A DNA stretch of 64,000 bases from Deinococcus sp. QL22 (GTDB lineage: Bacteria > Deinococcota > Deinococci > Deinococcales > Deinococcaceae). This document shows positions 34,869 to 44,253 of this stretch, in pieces. The notes under the pieces were generated by a model. That model was given only the letters and a program-made list of their open reading frames with translations. It ran no database searches and had not been told where the DNA came from. The stretch is from NCBI RefSeq assembly GCF_023370075.1, contig NZ_CP097149.1:2292001-2356000 (forward strand), read 5' to 3'. Position numbers and translations under genes: made by a program. Numbering within the stretch: the stretch's first letter is position 1; each line of letters starts with the position of its first letter.

Positions 34869-35906
34869 ATGCTGGCGTTTCGTTTGTTGATTATAGGATT
34901 GGGCCTGCTGGCGGGGTGGGTCATAGGAATGGTGCTGTCTGGCCGCAGCGTGGGCGAAGGATTGGCATTGGTCAATACCCTGAGCCTGATGATGGCTGGC
35001 GCACTGACGGGCTTTTTGCTCGCGCCGCGCGGGGAAAAGCTGGCCGGGCGCTGGCTTTCGGCGCTGGGCCGCTGGTACGAAAAGCTCTCGCCGCGCACCG
35101 TGGCCGCTGCCACTTTCGGCCTGATTGTGGCCCTGCTGCTGAGCGTGCTGTTGGGCAACTTGCTGCGGGGTCTGCCCTTTTACAGTTGGATCTGGAATGT
35201 GGGCGTGACGCTGGTGCTGGCGGCCTTCTTCGTTTCTTTTGCCACCCAGCACGCCGAAGCCTTCGGAGCCTTTGCCTTCCCCTCGGTGCGCCGCAAGCCG
35301 GGCAGCAAAATCCTGGATACCAACGTGATCATCGACGGGCGCGTTTTGGAACTGGCCCGCGCCGGATTTCTGGAGGGCGAGCTGGTGGTGCCAAGCTTTA
35401 TTCTGCGCGAACTGCAAGTGCTGGCCGACAACGCCGACCCCCAAAAGCGCACGCGGGGCAAACGCGGCCTGAGCGTGTTGGAGGAACTCCGCGAGATTCA
35501 GCCGATCCGGGTCGAGGACTGGGACGACGCCGCGCTGACCACCGTGGACGACAAGCTGATTCGGCTGGCCCGCGACACAGGTGGCAAACTGCTGACCAAC
35601 GATGGCAACCTCCGCAAAATTGCCAAGCTGCACGGCCTGGAAGTCCTGAGTATCCATGAGGCGGCAGTGGCCCTCAAGCCCCAGGTGCAGACCGGAGACC
35701 ACCTGACCGTGACCATCACCAAGGGCGGCCAGCAGCAGGGCCAAGGCGTGGCTTACATGGACGACGGCACGATGGTGGTCGTGGAAGACGGCATGAAATA
35801 CCGGGGCAAGCCCACCCGCGTGCAGGTCATCAACAATGTGCAGACCAACGTGGGCCGCATGATTTTTGCGCGGGCGGAGAAAGACGGGAACGGGGACGCA
35901 GCTTAA
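34869..35906 (+). CDS. PIN and TRAM domain membrane protein (YacL family)
   Basis: This 345-residue protein has four N-terminal membrane helices (about 1-125), a PIN-type nuclease fold and a C-terminal TRAM domain. KILDTNVIIDGRVLE (about 147-161) carries the first acidic metal ligand. The segments DDKLIRLARDTGG and LLTNDGNLRKIA hold the later ones. GVAYMDDGTMVVVEDG is the TRAM part. The family is widespread in Gram-positives and Deinococcus-Thermus; RNase activity is predicted, but its targets are unclear. Starts at 34806 and 34863 are also open. I favour 34869 because it directly begins the first membrane helix and suits the TACACT box. Confidence 0.82.
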   Translation: MLAFRLLIIGLGLLAGWVIGMVLSGRSVGEGLALVNTLSLMMAGALTGFLLAPRGEKLAGRWLSALGRWYEKLSPRTVAAATFGLIVALLLSVLLGNLLRGLPFYSWIWNVGVTLVLAAFFVSFATQHAEAFGAFAFPSVRRKPGSKILDTNVIIDGRVLELARAGFLEGELVVPSFILRELQVLADNADPQKRTRGKRGLSVLEELREIQPIRVEDWDDAALTTVDDKLIRLARDTGGKLLTNDGNLRKIAKLHGLEVLSIHEAAVALKPQVQTGDHLTVTITKGGQQQGQGVAYMDDGTMVVVEDGMKYRGKPTRVQVINNVQTNVGRMIFARAEKDGNGDAA

Positions 35907-35975
35907 AACTGTGAGTGGTAAGTGATCAGTAGTGAGTGGGAAGGTCAAAAGCAGAAATGAGGAAAACAAAGAACA

Positions 35976-36002
35976 GGGGCCTTGAGTTGAATTCATGGCC
36001 CC
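35976..36002 (+). terminator. Possible terminator between the PIN-TRAM gene and sbcC
   Basis: GGGGCC / GGCCCC with a 15-base loop, followed by ATCTTTTATG. It is a short stem and therefore weak evidence. Confidence 0.4.
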
Positions 36003-36037
36003 ATCTTTTATGTTTTCCCACCCACCACCAACAGCTT

Positions 36038-38767
36038 CTAAAACCTCTGGACGCTGCTCCCCGCCACACTTTTGGTCACTAGCAGACGGCTCGGCAGGCG
36101 CTCCGACAGGCTTTCCACGTGCGTGACCACACCCACCATGCGGCCCTGCGTTCTTAGATTCTCTAGTGCGCCTGCCACAGCCTCCAGGGCTTGCGGGTCA
36201 AGCGTGCCGAAGCCCTCGTCGAGGAACAACGCGCCCAGAATCTTGTTGCCCGCCAGGTAGTCGCTGAGGGCAATCGCCAGACTCAGGCTGGCCAGGAACG
36301 TTTCGCCGCCTGACAGGGTTTTGACGCCCCTGGCCTCTCCCGCGTTCCAGAGGTCTTGCACCACGTATTCGCCGTCGGCCAGCGCGAGGCGGTAGCGCCC
36401 GTCGCTGATGGAATGCAGCAGGATGCCCGCCCGCGTCAGCAGTTGAGCCTCCACCTCGGCCAGCAGGAATTGCTGGAATTCATCGGCCCGTAGGCTGTTG
36501 GTCAGCATTTTCCAGGTGTCGTGCTGGGCGGCCAAGAGCGCAGCGCGGCGTTCTATTTCGGCCTTGCGCTCCAGCCGTTCCTGCGCGGTGCGTTGTTGCT
36601 CGCGCAGTTGCCCGGCCAATTCGCGGGCGGCTGTTAGAGCGGCGTCGGTGGCGGTCAGGTCGCGGGTGACCTGGCCCAGTTCTGCCGGGTCGAAGGGGGC
36701 CACGCCCAGTTGCCGCTCCAGTTCCTTCAGGTTCTCGGCTAGCTGAGACACCTGCGCCGTGTGCGTGCGTGCGGCCTCCTCCAGCGCGGCGATATCGGCT
36801 TCGGGCAGGGCGGCGGCACGGGCCTGAGCGGCGTCCAATCCCAGCACGGTCAGGGCGGCATTCAGGGCGGCTCCAGCGTCACTTTGCTCGCGGGCACGGG
36901 TGGTGGCAGCAGCCTGTGCGCTTTGCAGCGTGGCCTGCGCTCCGGCATCGTCGCTCTGGGCACGCGCCAAGGCGGCGGCGGCGTCCTGCACCCGTTTGCG
37001 AATGGCGGCCACACCGTCCAGCGCCTGCTTGCGTAGTTTGGCCGGGTCTGCCCCCGCCTCCCGCACCCGCGCCGCCAGTCCCGCCAGCAGGCGCAGGGCT
37101 TCGGTCTGTGGGTCGCCCGTGATATGGCTTTCCAACTCGCGCAGATCCAGTTCGCGCTGCCCGATCTGCGCCTCCCAGTCCCTCAGCGCGTCGGTGCGGG
37201 CGTCTACCGATTTCCGCAGCGTCGCCAGTTCCAGCCCGATTTCCTTGTAGCGCAGACGGCGGCCTTCCAGATTGGTTTTCAGGGCCGACGCTTCCTGCTC
37301 CAGCTTGCCCAAATCCAGATTGGAGGCGGGCGGGACGTGTTCCACCTGTTGCAGGCACAGCGGGCAGGGCTCGCCCGCGTGCAGATGAGTGCGGTAGGCA
37401 GCGGCCCCGGCCTCGATCTGGGCGGTTTTCAGGGCAGCGTCGGCGCGTTCCGATGCAGTTTTGGCTTCCTGCCCTTCCCGCATCACCCGTTCCTGTTCAT
37501 CGGTCAGCTTCTTAAGCTGCGCAGTTTCGGTGTTCTGGCGCTCGCGGTCTGCGTGCAGCGCGGCTTTCTGAGCCTCAATCTGCACCCGCTCCCCCTTCAG
37601 CTTTTCCAACTTCTGTGCCGATTCGCGGGCGGCGTGGTGGGCGTCTTCATCCCAGAGCAGGGGCGCGGGGTGCGTGGTCTGAACCGTGCCCCCAGCGCGG
37701 CGCAGGCGGGCGGCGTCGGCCTCGGCTTCACGCAGGGCCTCGGCGCGGGCTTCCAATTCAGGAATCGTATTTTCGGCCTTCTGTGCGGCGTCCAGGGCGG
37801 TCTGTGCGGTTTGCACGGCACGGGCCACCACTTCGGCCTGAGTCGCGGCGCGGGCCAGGGTAGCCGCTTCCCTTTCGTGGGCAATTCGGGCACGTTGCGC
37901 GGCATCCAGCAGCGGTTCCACACCTGCCACACGGCGGGCCTGCGCGGCCCGTTGTGCGCCGTCCAGAATGCTGCCAGTGCGGGCCTGCAAGGTGGTCAGG
38001 CGGCGGCGGGTGTCCTCGCGGGCCAGCCACACACGCTCGGTGTCGCGCAGGCGGGTCTGTCTGGCCCGCAAGTTCTCCAGCGTGTCGGTCAGGCGCTCGG
38101 CCTCGGCGCTCAGGCGTTCGCGCTCGGCGTGCAGGGCGGCCACAGCCTCAGCCGTCACGCCCTCGTATTCGTTCGCCAGCACCTTCTGGTCACTATCGGC
38201 GCGGTATTTCAGTTCCTTGGCCTGATCGGACGCCACCTTTTGCATGGCCTGCACATGATGGAGGCCCGTCAGTTCGCCCAGCATGTTTTGGCGTTCTTTG
38301 CTGCTGCCGTGGAGGAGGCGGGCAAATTCGCCCTGTGGCAGCATCACGCTGCGGGCAAAGGTCTTGGCATCCAGTCCCACAGCCTGCCGAATCCGTTCGT
38401 CTATGCCCCGCTTGCCGCCGTCGTTCAGGCCCGTCCAGCGCCCGTCCTCGTCTTGGCGCTCCAGCCGCACGTCGTTTTCGGCCTGCTTGCGGCCCTTGGT
38501 GCGGGCGGCGCGGTACACCTGCCCCCCCGCCTCGAAGGTCAGGCTGACGCTCAGGCCGCGCTCTCCAGTGGTGATCAGGGCATCTAGACCACTGGCTCCT
38601 AGCCGCTCCGTAGAGCCGTAAAGGGCAAAGGTCATGGCGTCCAGCAGGCTGGATTTGCCGCTGCCCGTCGATCCCACGATGGCGAACAATTCCAGATCGT
38701 CAAAGTTCAGTTCGGTGAACTGGCGGAAAGCGGTGAAGCCCTGTAATTCAAGATGAATCGGCCTCAC
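36038..38767 (-). CDS. sbcC: SbcC, ATPase subunit of the SbcCD nuclease
   Basis: This 909-residue SMC-like protein (Rad50 type) works with SbcD to open hairpins and process double-strand ends. The Walker A GSTGSGKSS is at about 32-40. Long coiled coils follow, with the zinc hook CPLC near residue 467, and a second coil. The C-terminal lobe has LSGGETFLASLSLAIAL and LGALFLDEGFGTLD. It is shorter than E. coli SbcC (1,048) because of shorter coils. Its ATG overlaps the sbcD stop (ATGA). SbcCD is important for break repair in D. radiodurans. I see no RDRM palindrome (DdrO operator) upstream of the pair. Confidence 0.95.
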   Translation of the reverse strand: MRPIHLELQGFTAFRQFTELNFDDLELFAIVGSTGSGKSSLLDAMTFALYGSTERLGASGLDALITTGERGLSVSLTFEAGGQVYRAARTKGRKQAENDVRLERQDEDGRWTGLNDGGKRGIDERIRQAVGLDAKTFARSVMLPQGEFARLLHGSSKERQNMLGELTGLHHVQAMQKVASDQAKELKYRADSDQKVLANEYEGVTAEAVAALHAERERLSAEAERLTDTLENLRARQTRLRDTERVWLAREDTRRRLTTLQARTGSILDGAQRAAQARRVAGVEPLLDAAQRARIAHEREAATLARAATQAEVVARAVQTAQTALDAAQKAENTIPELEARAEALREAEADAARLRRAGGTVQTTHPAPLLWDEDAHHAARESAQKLEKLKGERVQIEAQKAALHADRERQNTETAQLKKLTDEQERVMREGQEAKTASERADAALKTAQIEAGAAAYRTHLHAGEPCPLCLQQVEHVPPASNLDLGKLEQEASALKTNLEGRRLRYKEIGLELATLRKSVDARTDALRDWEAQIGQRELDLRELESHITGDPQTEALRLLAGLAARVREAGADPAKLRKQALDGVAAIRKRVQDAAAALARAQSDDAGAQATLQSAQAAATTRAREQSDAGAALNAALTVLGLDAAQARAAALPEADIAALEEAARTHTAQVSQLAENLKELERQLGVAPFDPAELGQVTRDLTATDAALTAARELAGQLREQQRTAQERLERKAEIERRAALLAAQHDTWKMLTNSLRADEFQQFLLAEVEAQLLTRAGILLHSISDGRYRLALADGEYVVQDLWNAGEARGVKTLSGGETFLASLSLAIALSDYLAGNKILGALFLDEGFGTLDPQALEAVAGALENLRTQGRMVGVVTHVESLSERLPSRLLVTKSVAGSSVQRF

Positions 38768-39942
38768 GCTTCTACCTCTATCCGCGCCCGCTCGTCGGCG
38801 TCCTTGAAGGCGGCCCGCAGGTCGTCGGGCAACTCGCCGCGTTTTTCGCGCCAGTAGCGCTCGTACAGCTCGGTCAGGCTCAGGCCTTCGCGCTTCAATT
38901 CTGGGAGAGCCAGATCCTCCTGCGCGGCGTCCAGGTCAACGGCCAGCGCATTGGGAGCCAGCCTCAGCACGCGGTCTTTCAGGCCCGGCAGAGTGGTTCC
39001 GGCAGGGGCACGCACCACCACTTTCAGCAGCCCCGTAAAGCCTTTCAGGGCTTCCAAGCGCGACTCCAGCTGATCCACATCCACGCGCAGGGTTCGCAAC
39101 TCGCGCCCACTCGCCAGCGGCAGGGCGTGTACGCGGGCGGGGCGTCCGGCCTCTACCTCCACCAGATTCACCTGTTTTTTCTCGCCACCCTCACCAAAAT
39201 CCAGCTGAATGATGCTGCCCGGATAGCAGGCCAGCGGTGCGTCGGACACCTGCTGCGGCTTGTGCACGTGCCCCAGCGCCACATACTGTGCCCCCGGTGG
39301 CAGTTGCAGGCCCGACAGGGTGTAGCTGTTGGTGAGGTCGAATTGCAGGCTGCGCTCGCTGCCGCTGGGTTTCGCGCCGTCCATCGTGGCGTGCGCCATC
39401 AGCATATTTACGCTGTCTCCGCGAAAGCCCTCGCCCAGGCGCCGCAGAAAAAAGCCCATGCCCTCGCGGTATTTTTGCCGCCACGCGCCCACGTCGCCGC
39501 CCATCAGGTCAGCGGCCTTCACCAATCGGCGCTCGGATAGATAGGGGAGAGCGCCCACCGTCAATTTCTCGCCGTTCTTCAGTTCCAGCGTGCGTACCAT
39601 ATTCGCCGGGTTGGTCGTGGGTTGCGCCACCACCCCAATGCCCACCCAGCCGAGCAATCCTGCCACCGAATCCAGCCGCGCCGCGCTGTCGTGGTTGCCC
39701 GCGATGACTATTCCGGGAATGCCCGCGTCGCGCAGTTGCAAGAAGAAATCGAAGACGGCGGCCTCGGCATCGGCAGACGGGTTGGCCGTATCGAACAGGT
39801 CGCCTGCCACCAGCACGGCGTCGGCGCGTTCTGTGCGGGCCAGCGCGGCAATTTCGGTCAGTGCCTCATGTATTTCCGGCGTGCGGTCAAAGCCCCGCAG
39901 GTTCCGTCCCGCGTGGAAGTCCGCCGTGTGTAGTACGCGCAT
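38764..39942 (-). CDS. sbcD: SbcD, nuclease subunit of SbcCD
   Basis: This 392-residue metallophosphoesterase is of the Mre11 type. The metal ligands lie in HTADFHAGR (Asp8, His10), VAGDLFDTANPS, IAGNHDS and ALGHVHKPQ. A capping domain and a C-terminal helical part that binds SbcC follow. TATTTT ends 7 bases before ATG 39942, so the sbcDC mRNA is probably leaderless. sbcC follows with a 4-base overlap. Confidence 0.95.
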   Translation of the reverse strand: MRVLHTADFHAGRNLRGFDRTPEIHEALTEIAALARTERADAVLVAGDLFDTANPSADAEAAVFDFFLQLRDAGIPGIVIAGNHDSAARLDSVAGLLGWVGIGVVAQPTTNPANMVRTLELKNGEKLTVGALPYLSERRLVKAADLMGGDVGAWRQKYREGMGFFLRRLGEGFRGDSVNMLMAHATMDGAKPSGSERSLQFDLTNSYTLSGLQLPPGAQYVALGHVHKPQQVSDAPLACYPGSIIQLDFGEGGEKKQVNLVEVEAGRPARVHALPLASGRELRTLRVDVDQLESRLEALKGFTGLLKVVVRAPAGTTLPGLKDRVLRLAPNALAVDLDAAQEDLALPELKREGLSLTELYERYWREKRGELPDDLRAAFKDADERARIEVEA

Positions 39943-39949
39943 AGCGGAA

Positions 39950-39955
39950 AAAATA
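39950..39955 (-). promoter_or_regulatory. -10 box of sbcDC (leaderless)
   Basis: TATTTT on the minus strand, 7 bases before ATG 39942. Confidence 0.5.
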
Positions 39956-40084
39956 GCACGGGGCAGCCCCAGAACAGAGTGGAAGTGTGGTGGCAGTCTG
40001 GAGAGAGTCTGTTTTCTTACCCCTAGTGGGATTGAGGAGCAGCGTGGTTATGGCCCAGCACCTTCACTTCACCCGCCCCTGCAT

Positions 40085-40113
40085 TTGACAGACTCTTCCC
40101 AAAAGATTATGCT
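40085..40113 (+). promoter_or_regulatory. Near-consensus promoter of the two-gene unit
   Basis: TTGACA (40085-40090), a 17-base spacer and TATGCT (40108-40113). It is one of the best sigma-A promoters in the window. Start is expected near 40120, giving a leader of about 68 bases. Confidence 0.85.
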
Positions 40114-40187
40114 GGTAGCGTAATAGAAACCTCGCTCACGCTTCCGATTTCCGCCGCTCTGCACGTCAACTCCAGGAGGTCTTCCCT

Positions 40188-40553
40188 ATGCCTGCACCCT
40201 TATATCGTCACGGAGACGTATTGCTGCAAGCCGCCCAACGGCCCAGCCTGCCCCTGCGCCAGCAACCGCACCTGACTCTGGCTTACGGCGAGGTCACGGG
40301 CCACAGCCACCGCATCGCGGAAGTGGGCGCGGCGCAGTTGTACGCACTCGGAACGCAGCGCACAGGCGACGATGTGGCAGGTAACATCGTGGCGAGTAAC
40401 ACCGTGGCCGCCGATCAATATCTGCACGTGACCGCCCCGCACGCCACTCTGACGCATGAGGAACACGGCCCGATTCGCCTGCCGACGGGCTGGTACCGGG
40501 TCTGGCAGCAGCGCGAATACACGCCCGGCAGCGTCCGCACGGTGCTGGACTGA
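40188..40553 (+). CDS. Small conserved protein of unknown function (HGDVLL / EVTGHSH type)
   Basis: This soluble 121-residue protein begins LYRHGDVLLQAAQR. It has a central EVTGHSHRIAE and a C-terminal HEEHGPIRLPTGWYRVWQQREY. The conserved His residues (7, about 40, 42 and in HEEH) could bind a metal, but no enzymatic function is known to me. The rest looks like a small beta-barrel. AGGAGG lies 8 bases before the ATG. The stop overlaps the start of the next gene by one base (TGATG), so the two products are probably made together. Confidence 0.75.
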   Translation: MPAPLYRHGDVLLQAAQRPSLPLRQQPHLTLAYGEVTGHSHRIAEVGAAQLYALGTQRTGDDVAGNIVASNTVAADQYLHVTAPHATLTHEEHGPIRLPTGWYRVWQQREYTPGSVRTVLD

Positions 40554-41629
40554 TGTTCCGGGTGCAGAGCGGCGGACGGGTCATCGCCAGACCCCAGAAG
40601 CCGGAGCGGGAGCCGGAAGCTCCGACTGTTGCGCCTGCGAAGGCTTCCGCCGCTTTGCCCCAGCCTGTGCCTCTGGACACGTCCCAGAGTGGGCCGCGTG
40701 TTCCGGTGCGCTACCCCAGCCTGCCGCCTATCGCCCCTGCCACACCCCAAACGGCCACGCCCCGAACTGTCACCCCCGACGAGGCCCGCGAATTGCTGCG
40801 GCGCGGCCCGGTGCCTGCGGCGTTGACCGTCTCCGGCCCCCTGAACCTCAGCGGCGCGGCGTGGCTGCGTGCCCTGCCCGACTGGCTGCGCTGCACGGTA
40901 CTGACCGTGGACGACTGCCCCAACCTCTCGGCCCTGCCCACCGACCTGCACGCCGAACGCCTGAGTGCTCGCCGTACGCTTGCGCTGCACGAAATTGATG
41001 GCCGCCTGGGCGTTCGAGACAGCATCAACCTGAACGGCAGCGGCGTGCGTGTGCTGAGTGCTGACTTGCGTGCCACCCGCCTCAGTCTCGCCGGATGCCG
41101 GGATTTACGTGTATTGGGTGGGGGCGTCAGTGTGGCGCATCTGGATGTCAGTGGGTGCGCGGCTCTGGCAGCCCTTCATCCCGATGCCCATATCACCCAG
41201 ACGCTGGAATTGGCGGGTAGTGGCCTGACTGCGCTGCCCCCCAGCATCCGTGCGGGCCTGCGCTGGAGCGGCGTTCCGGTGGATGCCCGCTTTGCCTTCG
41301 CCCCCGACACCCTGACCGGCCACGAAGTCCTGAATACCCGCAACGCCCAACGCCGCCGCGTGCTGCTTGACCGCATTGGCCTGGATCGCTTTTTGCAAGA
41401 TGTGGGCGGTCTGATCCTGCACCGTGACCGCGATGCGGGCGGCGAACGCCAGTTGGTGCATGTGCCGTTTGACAACGATGAGCCGTTGGTGGCGGTGTTG
41501 GTGCGCTGCCCCAGCACAGGCGGACGCTACGCCCTGCGTGTGCCGCCCCATATCCGCACCTGCGCGGCGGCGGTGGCGTGGACGGCGGGGCTGGAACCGG
41601 ACGACTATCAGCCTGTGCGGGAAACGTAG
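40553..41629 (+). CDS. LRR-like protein with a conserved C-terminal domain (DUF6745-like)
   Basis: This 358-residue protein is cytosolic by sequence. A Pro/Ala-rich N-terminal part (1-75) precedes a short irregular leucine-rich array (about 95-250). Its units include LRALPDWLRCTVLTVDDCPNLSALPTDL and LDVSGCAALAALHPDAHITQTLELAG. A C-terminal domain (about 265-358) follows, with RRRVLLDRIGLDRFLQDVGG, CPSTGGRYALRVPP and TCAAAVAWTAGLEPDDYQP. The C-terminus resembles the family I remember as DUF6745, which often accompanies a small HGDVLL protein. No function is established. It is co-translated with the preceding gene. Confidence 0.7.
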   Translation: MFRVQSGGRVIARPQKPEREPEAPTVAPAKASAALPQPVPLDTSQSGPRVPVRYPSLPPIAPATPQTATPRTVTPDEARELLRRGPVPAALTVSGPLNLSGAAWLRALPDWLRCTVLTVDDCPNLSALPTDLHAERLSARRTLALHEIDGRLGVRDSINLNGSGVRVLSADLRATRLSLAGCRDLRVLGGGVSVAHLDVSGCAALAALHPDAHITQTLELAGSGLTALPPSIRAGLRWSGVPVDARFAFAPDTLTGHEVLNTRNAQRRRVLLDRIGLDRFLQDVGGLILHRDRDAGGERQLVHVPFDNDEPLVAVLVRCPSTGGRYALRVPPHIRTCAAAVAWTAGLEPDDYQPVRET

Positions 41630-41639
41630 AAAGGGAAAA

Positions 41640-41709
41640 GCGTCTGAGGGTCTAAGAAAGGATTCTAACTCTGGTTGAAGCTCTTGCTCTCGCTTAGACC
41701 CTTAGACGC
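41640..41709. repeat. Inverted pair of GTCTAAGG repeats
   Basis: GCGTCTGAGGGTCTAAG (41640-41656) and CTTAGACCCTTAGACGC (41693-41709) form 17-base arms with one mismatch and a 36-base loop. The same core occurs at 5461, 5701, 13243 and 43774. It follows the end of the two-gene unit and may act as a stem-loop terminator. Confidence 0.7.
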
Positions 41710-41880
41710 CCCACACGGCCCCGACAGAACCTCCCACCTCAACAAAACCTAAACCCCTTGCAGTGCCGAGCTGGGCAGTTTCTTGCCCCGCCGCCTCAAC
41801 TGCTGCTCTAAATTGTTCCCTAAAGCACCGTTCAAACCCCAAAGCCCCCATTCTTAAAAACACAGTCCCAGAGGTAAGCC

Positions 41881-43743
41881 ATGACCCAGAACACCGATGC
41901 TATGCAGGTTTCCTATTCGTTTGGCCAATCGCATCTGATAGAGGGCAACGCCGCGCCCACTGACCTGCTCGTGCGGTTGCGCCTGCCCCAAACGCAGGCG
42001 GCGCGGCGGCCACTGAACTTGGCGTTGGTGATAGACCGCAGCGGCAGCATGGGCGGCAGCCTGCTCAAGCACGCCATCCGGGCCGCGCAGAACGTGGTTG
42101 ACGGACTGGACGCAGGCGACACCCTGAGCGTAGTGACGTATGACGACGCTGTAGAAACGCTGATCGCGCCCACCAATGTGACCGACAAAGCGGCGCTGAA
42201 AGCCAAGATTGCCAGCATCCGGGCGGGCGGCCTGACCAACCTGTCGGGCGGTTGGTTGCGGGGCGTGGAACTGGTGGCGGCGCAGGCGGGGCCGCAGGTG
42301 GTCAGCCGAGTACTGCTGCTGACCGACGGCCAGGCCAACGTGGGCGTCCAGAACACAGGCATCCTGACCAAAACGGCGGCGCAAAAAGCCGAAGCGGGCG
42401 TGACCACGACCACCCTCGGCTTCGGCAGCGGCTTCAACGAAGACCTCCTGATCGGCATGGCCCGCGCTGCTGGCGGGAATTTCTATTTCATCCAGTCTGC
42501 CGACGACGCCGCCGACGTGTTCGGCATAGAGCTGCAAACGCTGAAAGCTGTAGCCGCACAGAACCTGACGGTCACGCTGACGCCTGCGCCGGGCGTCACG
42601 GTGGCCGACGTGCTGAGCCTCTATAAACCCGGCTCCGACCCGCTCACCTTCGATCTGGGCGACATGTACGAGGACGAAGACAAGTTGCTGGGAGTCACGC
42701 TGAATCTGCCTGCGCTGGGCGGCGGCACACACAGCTTGCTGAGCCTGACCTTCCGGGCCGATGCCGTGCGCGACGGGGCCATTGGGAGCCTCAGTGGAAC
42801 CGTGCAGGTGCAGGCGTTGGCCGCGCCATTGGGGGCCAATTTCACCACCGATGTCAGTGTGACGCTGGATCTGGCCCGCCTGAGAATTGCCCGCGCCAAG
42901 GAACGCGCCGTGGAACTGGCTGACAACGGCAACGCCGCCGAAGCCGAAGCCGTGCTGCGCGGCCTGATCCGCGATCTGAATAGCGCTGGGCTGCAAGAAC
43001 ACTTCGAGATTGCTGAGGAACTGGAGCAACTGGAACACTACGCGGGCCGAATCGCCTCGCGCCGTTTCGACAACGACAGCCGCAAGGAATTGCGAGACCA
43101 GTCGTTTCAGGGCTTGGGCCGGGGCCGCGCCGATTTGCAGGGACGCGGCGTCACGGTGGATACGGCGGTGCTGGCCCTGCCTGTGGTGGCAGATTCGGCA
43201 GGCGGCGTAGAACTGCTGTGCGTCCGTGACGGCGGAAGATTGCGCGTCAAGGCGGTGTCGGATGGTTTTGATTCGGGCATGAACGTGCAGTTTCCGCGTG
43301 CGCTGCGGGCCGATGGAGCGCGGTACGTTGTGGGTGGGCTGGAGACCAGCGCTGACGGCAGCTTTTACCGCGTCACCGGAGAGATTCAGCGTGTGGTGCG
43401 CCCCGGCGAGAGCGATCCGCTTCAGGGTCTCAGCATCGGCGGAGGCGGGCAAGGTCGCCGCAGCAGCGCCAGCAGCGGCGTGACCAAGGCCGCCAAAACC
43501 GCCACCGATCTGGAAACCACCGATACGTCCAGCGGCGGAATTCTGGTGCAGTGCGTGAAAGAAGGCAGCAAGCTGCGTGCCCGCGTGGTGCAGGACGGCT
43601 TTGAGCCCGACTGGAACATGCGTTTTCCCCGCAGCATTCGGGAAGATGGATTGCTGTACGTGGTGGATGAAGTGAACACCGCGCCGGACGGGAAATCATA
43701 TATCGCGTCGGGGGAGATTCGGCGGTTGGTGCAGCCGAGCTGA
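41881..43743 (+). CDS. VWA domain protein with duplicated C-terminal domain
   Basis: This 620-residue protein has no signal peptide. The VWA domain (about 44-215) has a complete MIDAS: DRSGSMGGS (52-60), a Thr in GGLTNLSGG and LLTDGQANVG. A beta-sandwich region (about 220-330) and a helical part rich in Ala/Glu (about 335-410) follow. Two copies of an about 70-residue domain end the protein. Copy one (about 440-505) has LRVKAVSDGFDSGMNVQFPRAL; copy two (about 552-618) has LRARVVQDGFEPDWNMRFPRSI. The linker is Gly/Ser-rich. The VWA part implies metal-dependent protein binding. No MoxR ATPase is adjacent, so this is not a standard MoxR-VWA operon. GAGG precedes the ATG. Confidence 0.8.
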   Translation: MTQNTDAMQVSYSFGQSHLIEGNAAPTDLLVRLRLPQTQAARRPLNLALVIDRSGSMGGSLLKHAIRAAQNVVDGLDAGDTLSVVTYDDAVETLIAPTNVTDKAALKAKIASIRAGGLTNLSGGWLRGVELVAAQAGPQVVSRVLLLTDGQANVGVQNTGILTKTAAQKAEAGVTTTTLGFGSGFNEDLLIGMARAAGGNFYFIQSADDAADVFGIELQTLKAVAAQNLTVTLTPAPGVTVADVLSLYKPGSDPLTFDLGDMYEDEDKLLGVTLNLPALGGGTHSLLSLTFRADAVRDGAIGSLSGTVQVQALAAPLGANFTTDVSVTLDLARLRIARAKERAVELADNGNAAEAEAVLRGLIRDLNSAGLQEHFEIAEELEQLEHYAGRIASRRFDNDSRKELRDQSFQGLGRGRADLQGRGVTVDTAVLALPVVADSAGGVELLCVRDGGRLRVKAVSDGFDSGMNVQFPRALRADGARYVVGGLETSADGSFYRVTGEIQRVVRPGESDPLQGLSIGGGGQGRRSSASSGVTKAAKTATDLETTDTSSGGILVQCVKEGSKLRARVVQDGFEPDWNMRFPRSIREDGLLYVVDEVNTAPDGKSYIASGEIRRLVQPS

Positions 43744-44253
43744 GGGTATGAGGAGGCTGAGTTTGCTGGGGCAGGTCTAAGGGTCTAAGGAGGGTGGGCA
43801 ATCTCTGCGCTCACTCCCCCTTCCTTCGGGCTGCTCCAGTCAGGGGAGAGGGAGCAACACCCAACCTCTCTGCACTTGCCTTTTGCCCTCGCCTCTTGTG
43901 GGACTCGCAGAGCTGCGAAGCAGAGGGGGTCGCCCAGTAACCAAGCCGCCCCACCCCCATCTCAAACAGCGGTCAGCCAAGCGCGTGCTGGCCGCCTTCT
44001 TCTGCCCTTCCGTATCCCCAAGGCGACGAGCTTTATCAGAACAAGTCTTCATGACCCATAGGCCAGAGCTTTTGGCCCGGTTCCGTCCCCCTACCGACAG
44101 GAGTTGTCCCATGCTTTCCCACCTACCACTCCCCACCAAGACCCGCAGTCATTCCGCTGGGGGCGTATTCTGTAGGTCTATGGTCGATGCGCCCGCCTTC
44201 TTCAATTTGCTTGCTGTCCGGCGTGTGCACAGTCACTTCAGCGTGGGCCAGCC
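43744..44253. repeat. Repeat-bearing intergenic region upstream of recD2
   Basis: 510 bases without a credible gene. GGTCTAAGGGTCTAAGG lies at 43774-43790 and CGCAGAGCTGCGAAGCAGAG at 43906-43925, modules also found at 5461-5712. The remaining about 300 bases before recD2 show no clear promoter or stem-loop. Confidence 0.55.

Noticed and set aside
41881..43743. MoxR-VWA chaperone operon or VWA-based defence system
   Set aside because: No MoxR AAA ATPase or other partner lies next to it; neighbours are the two-gene unit (250 bases away, across an inverted repeat) and recD2.
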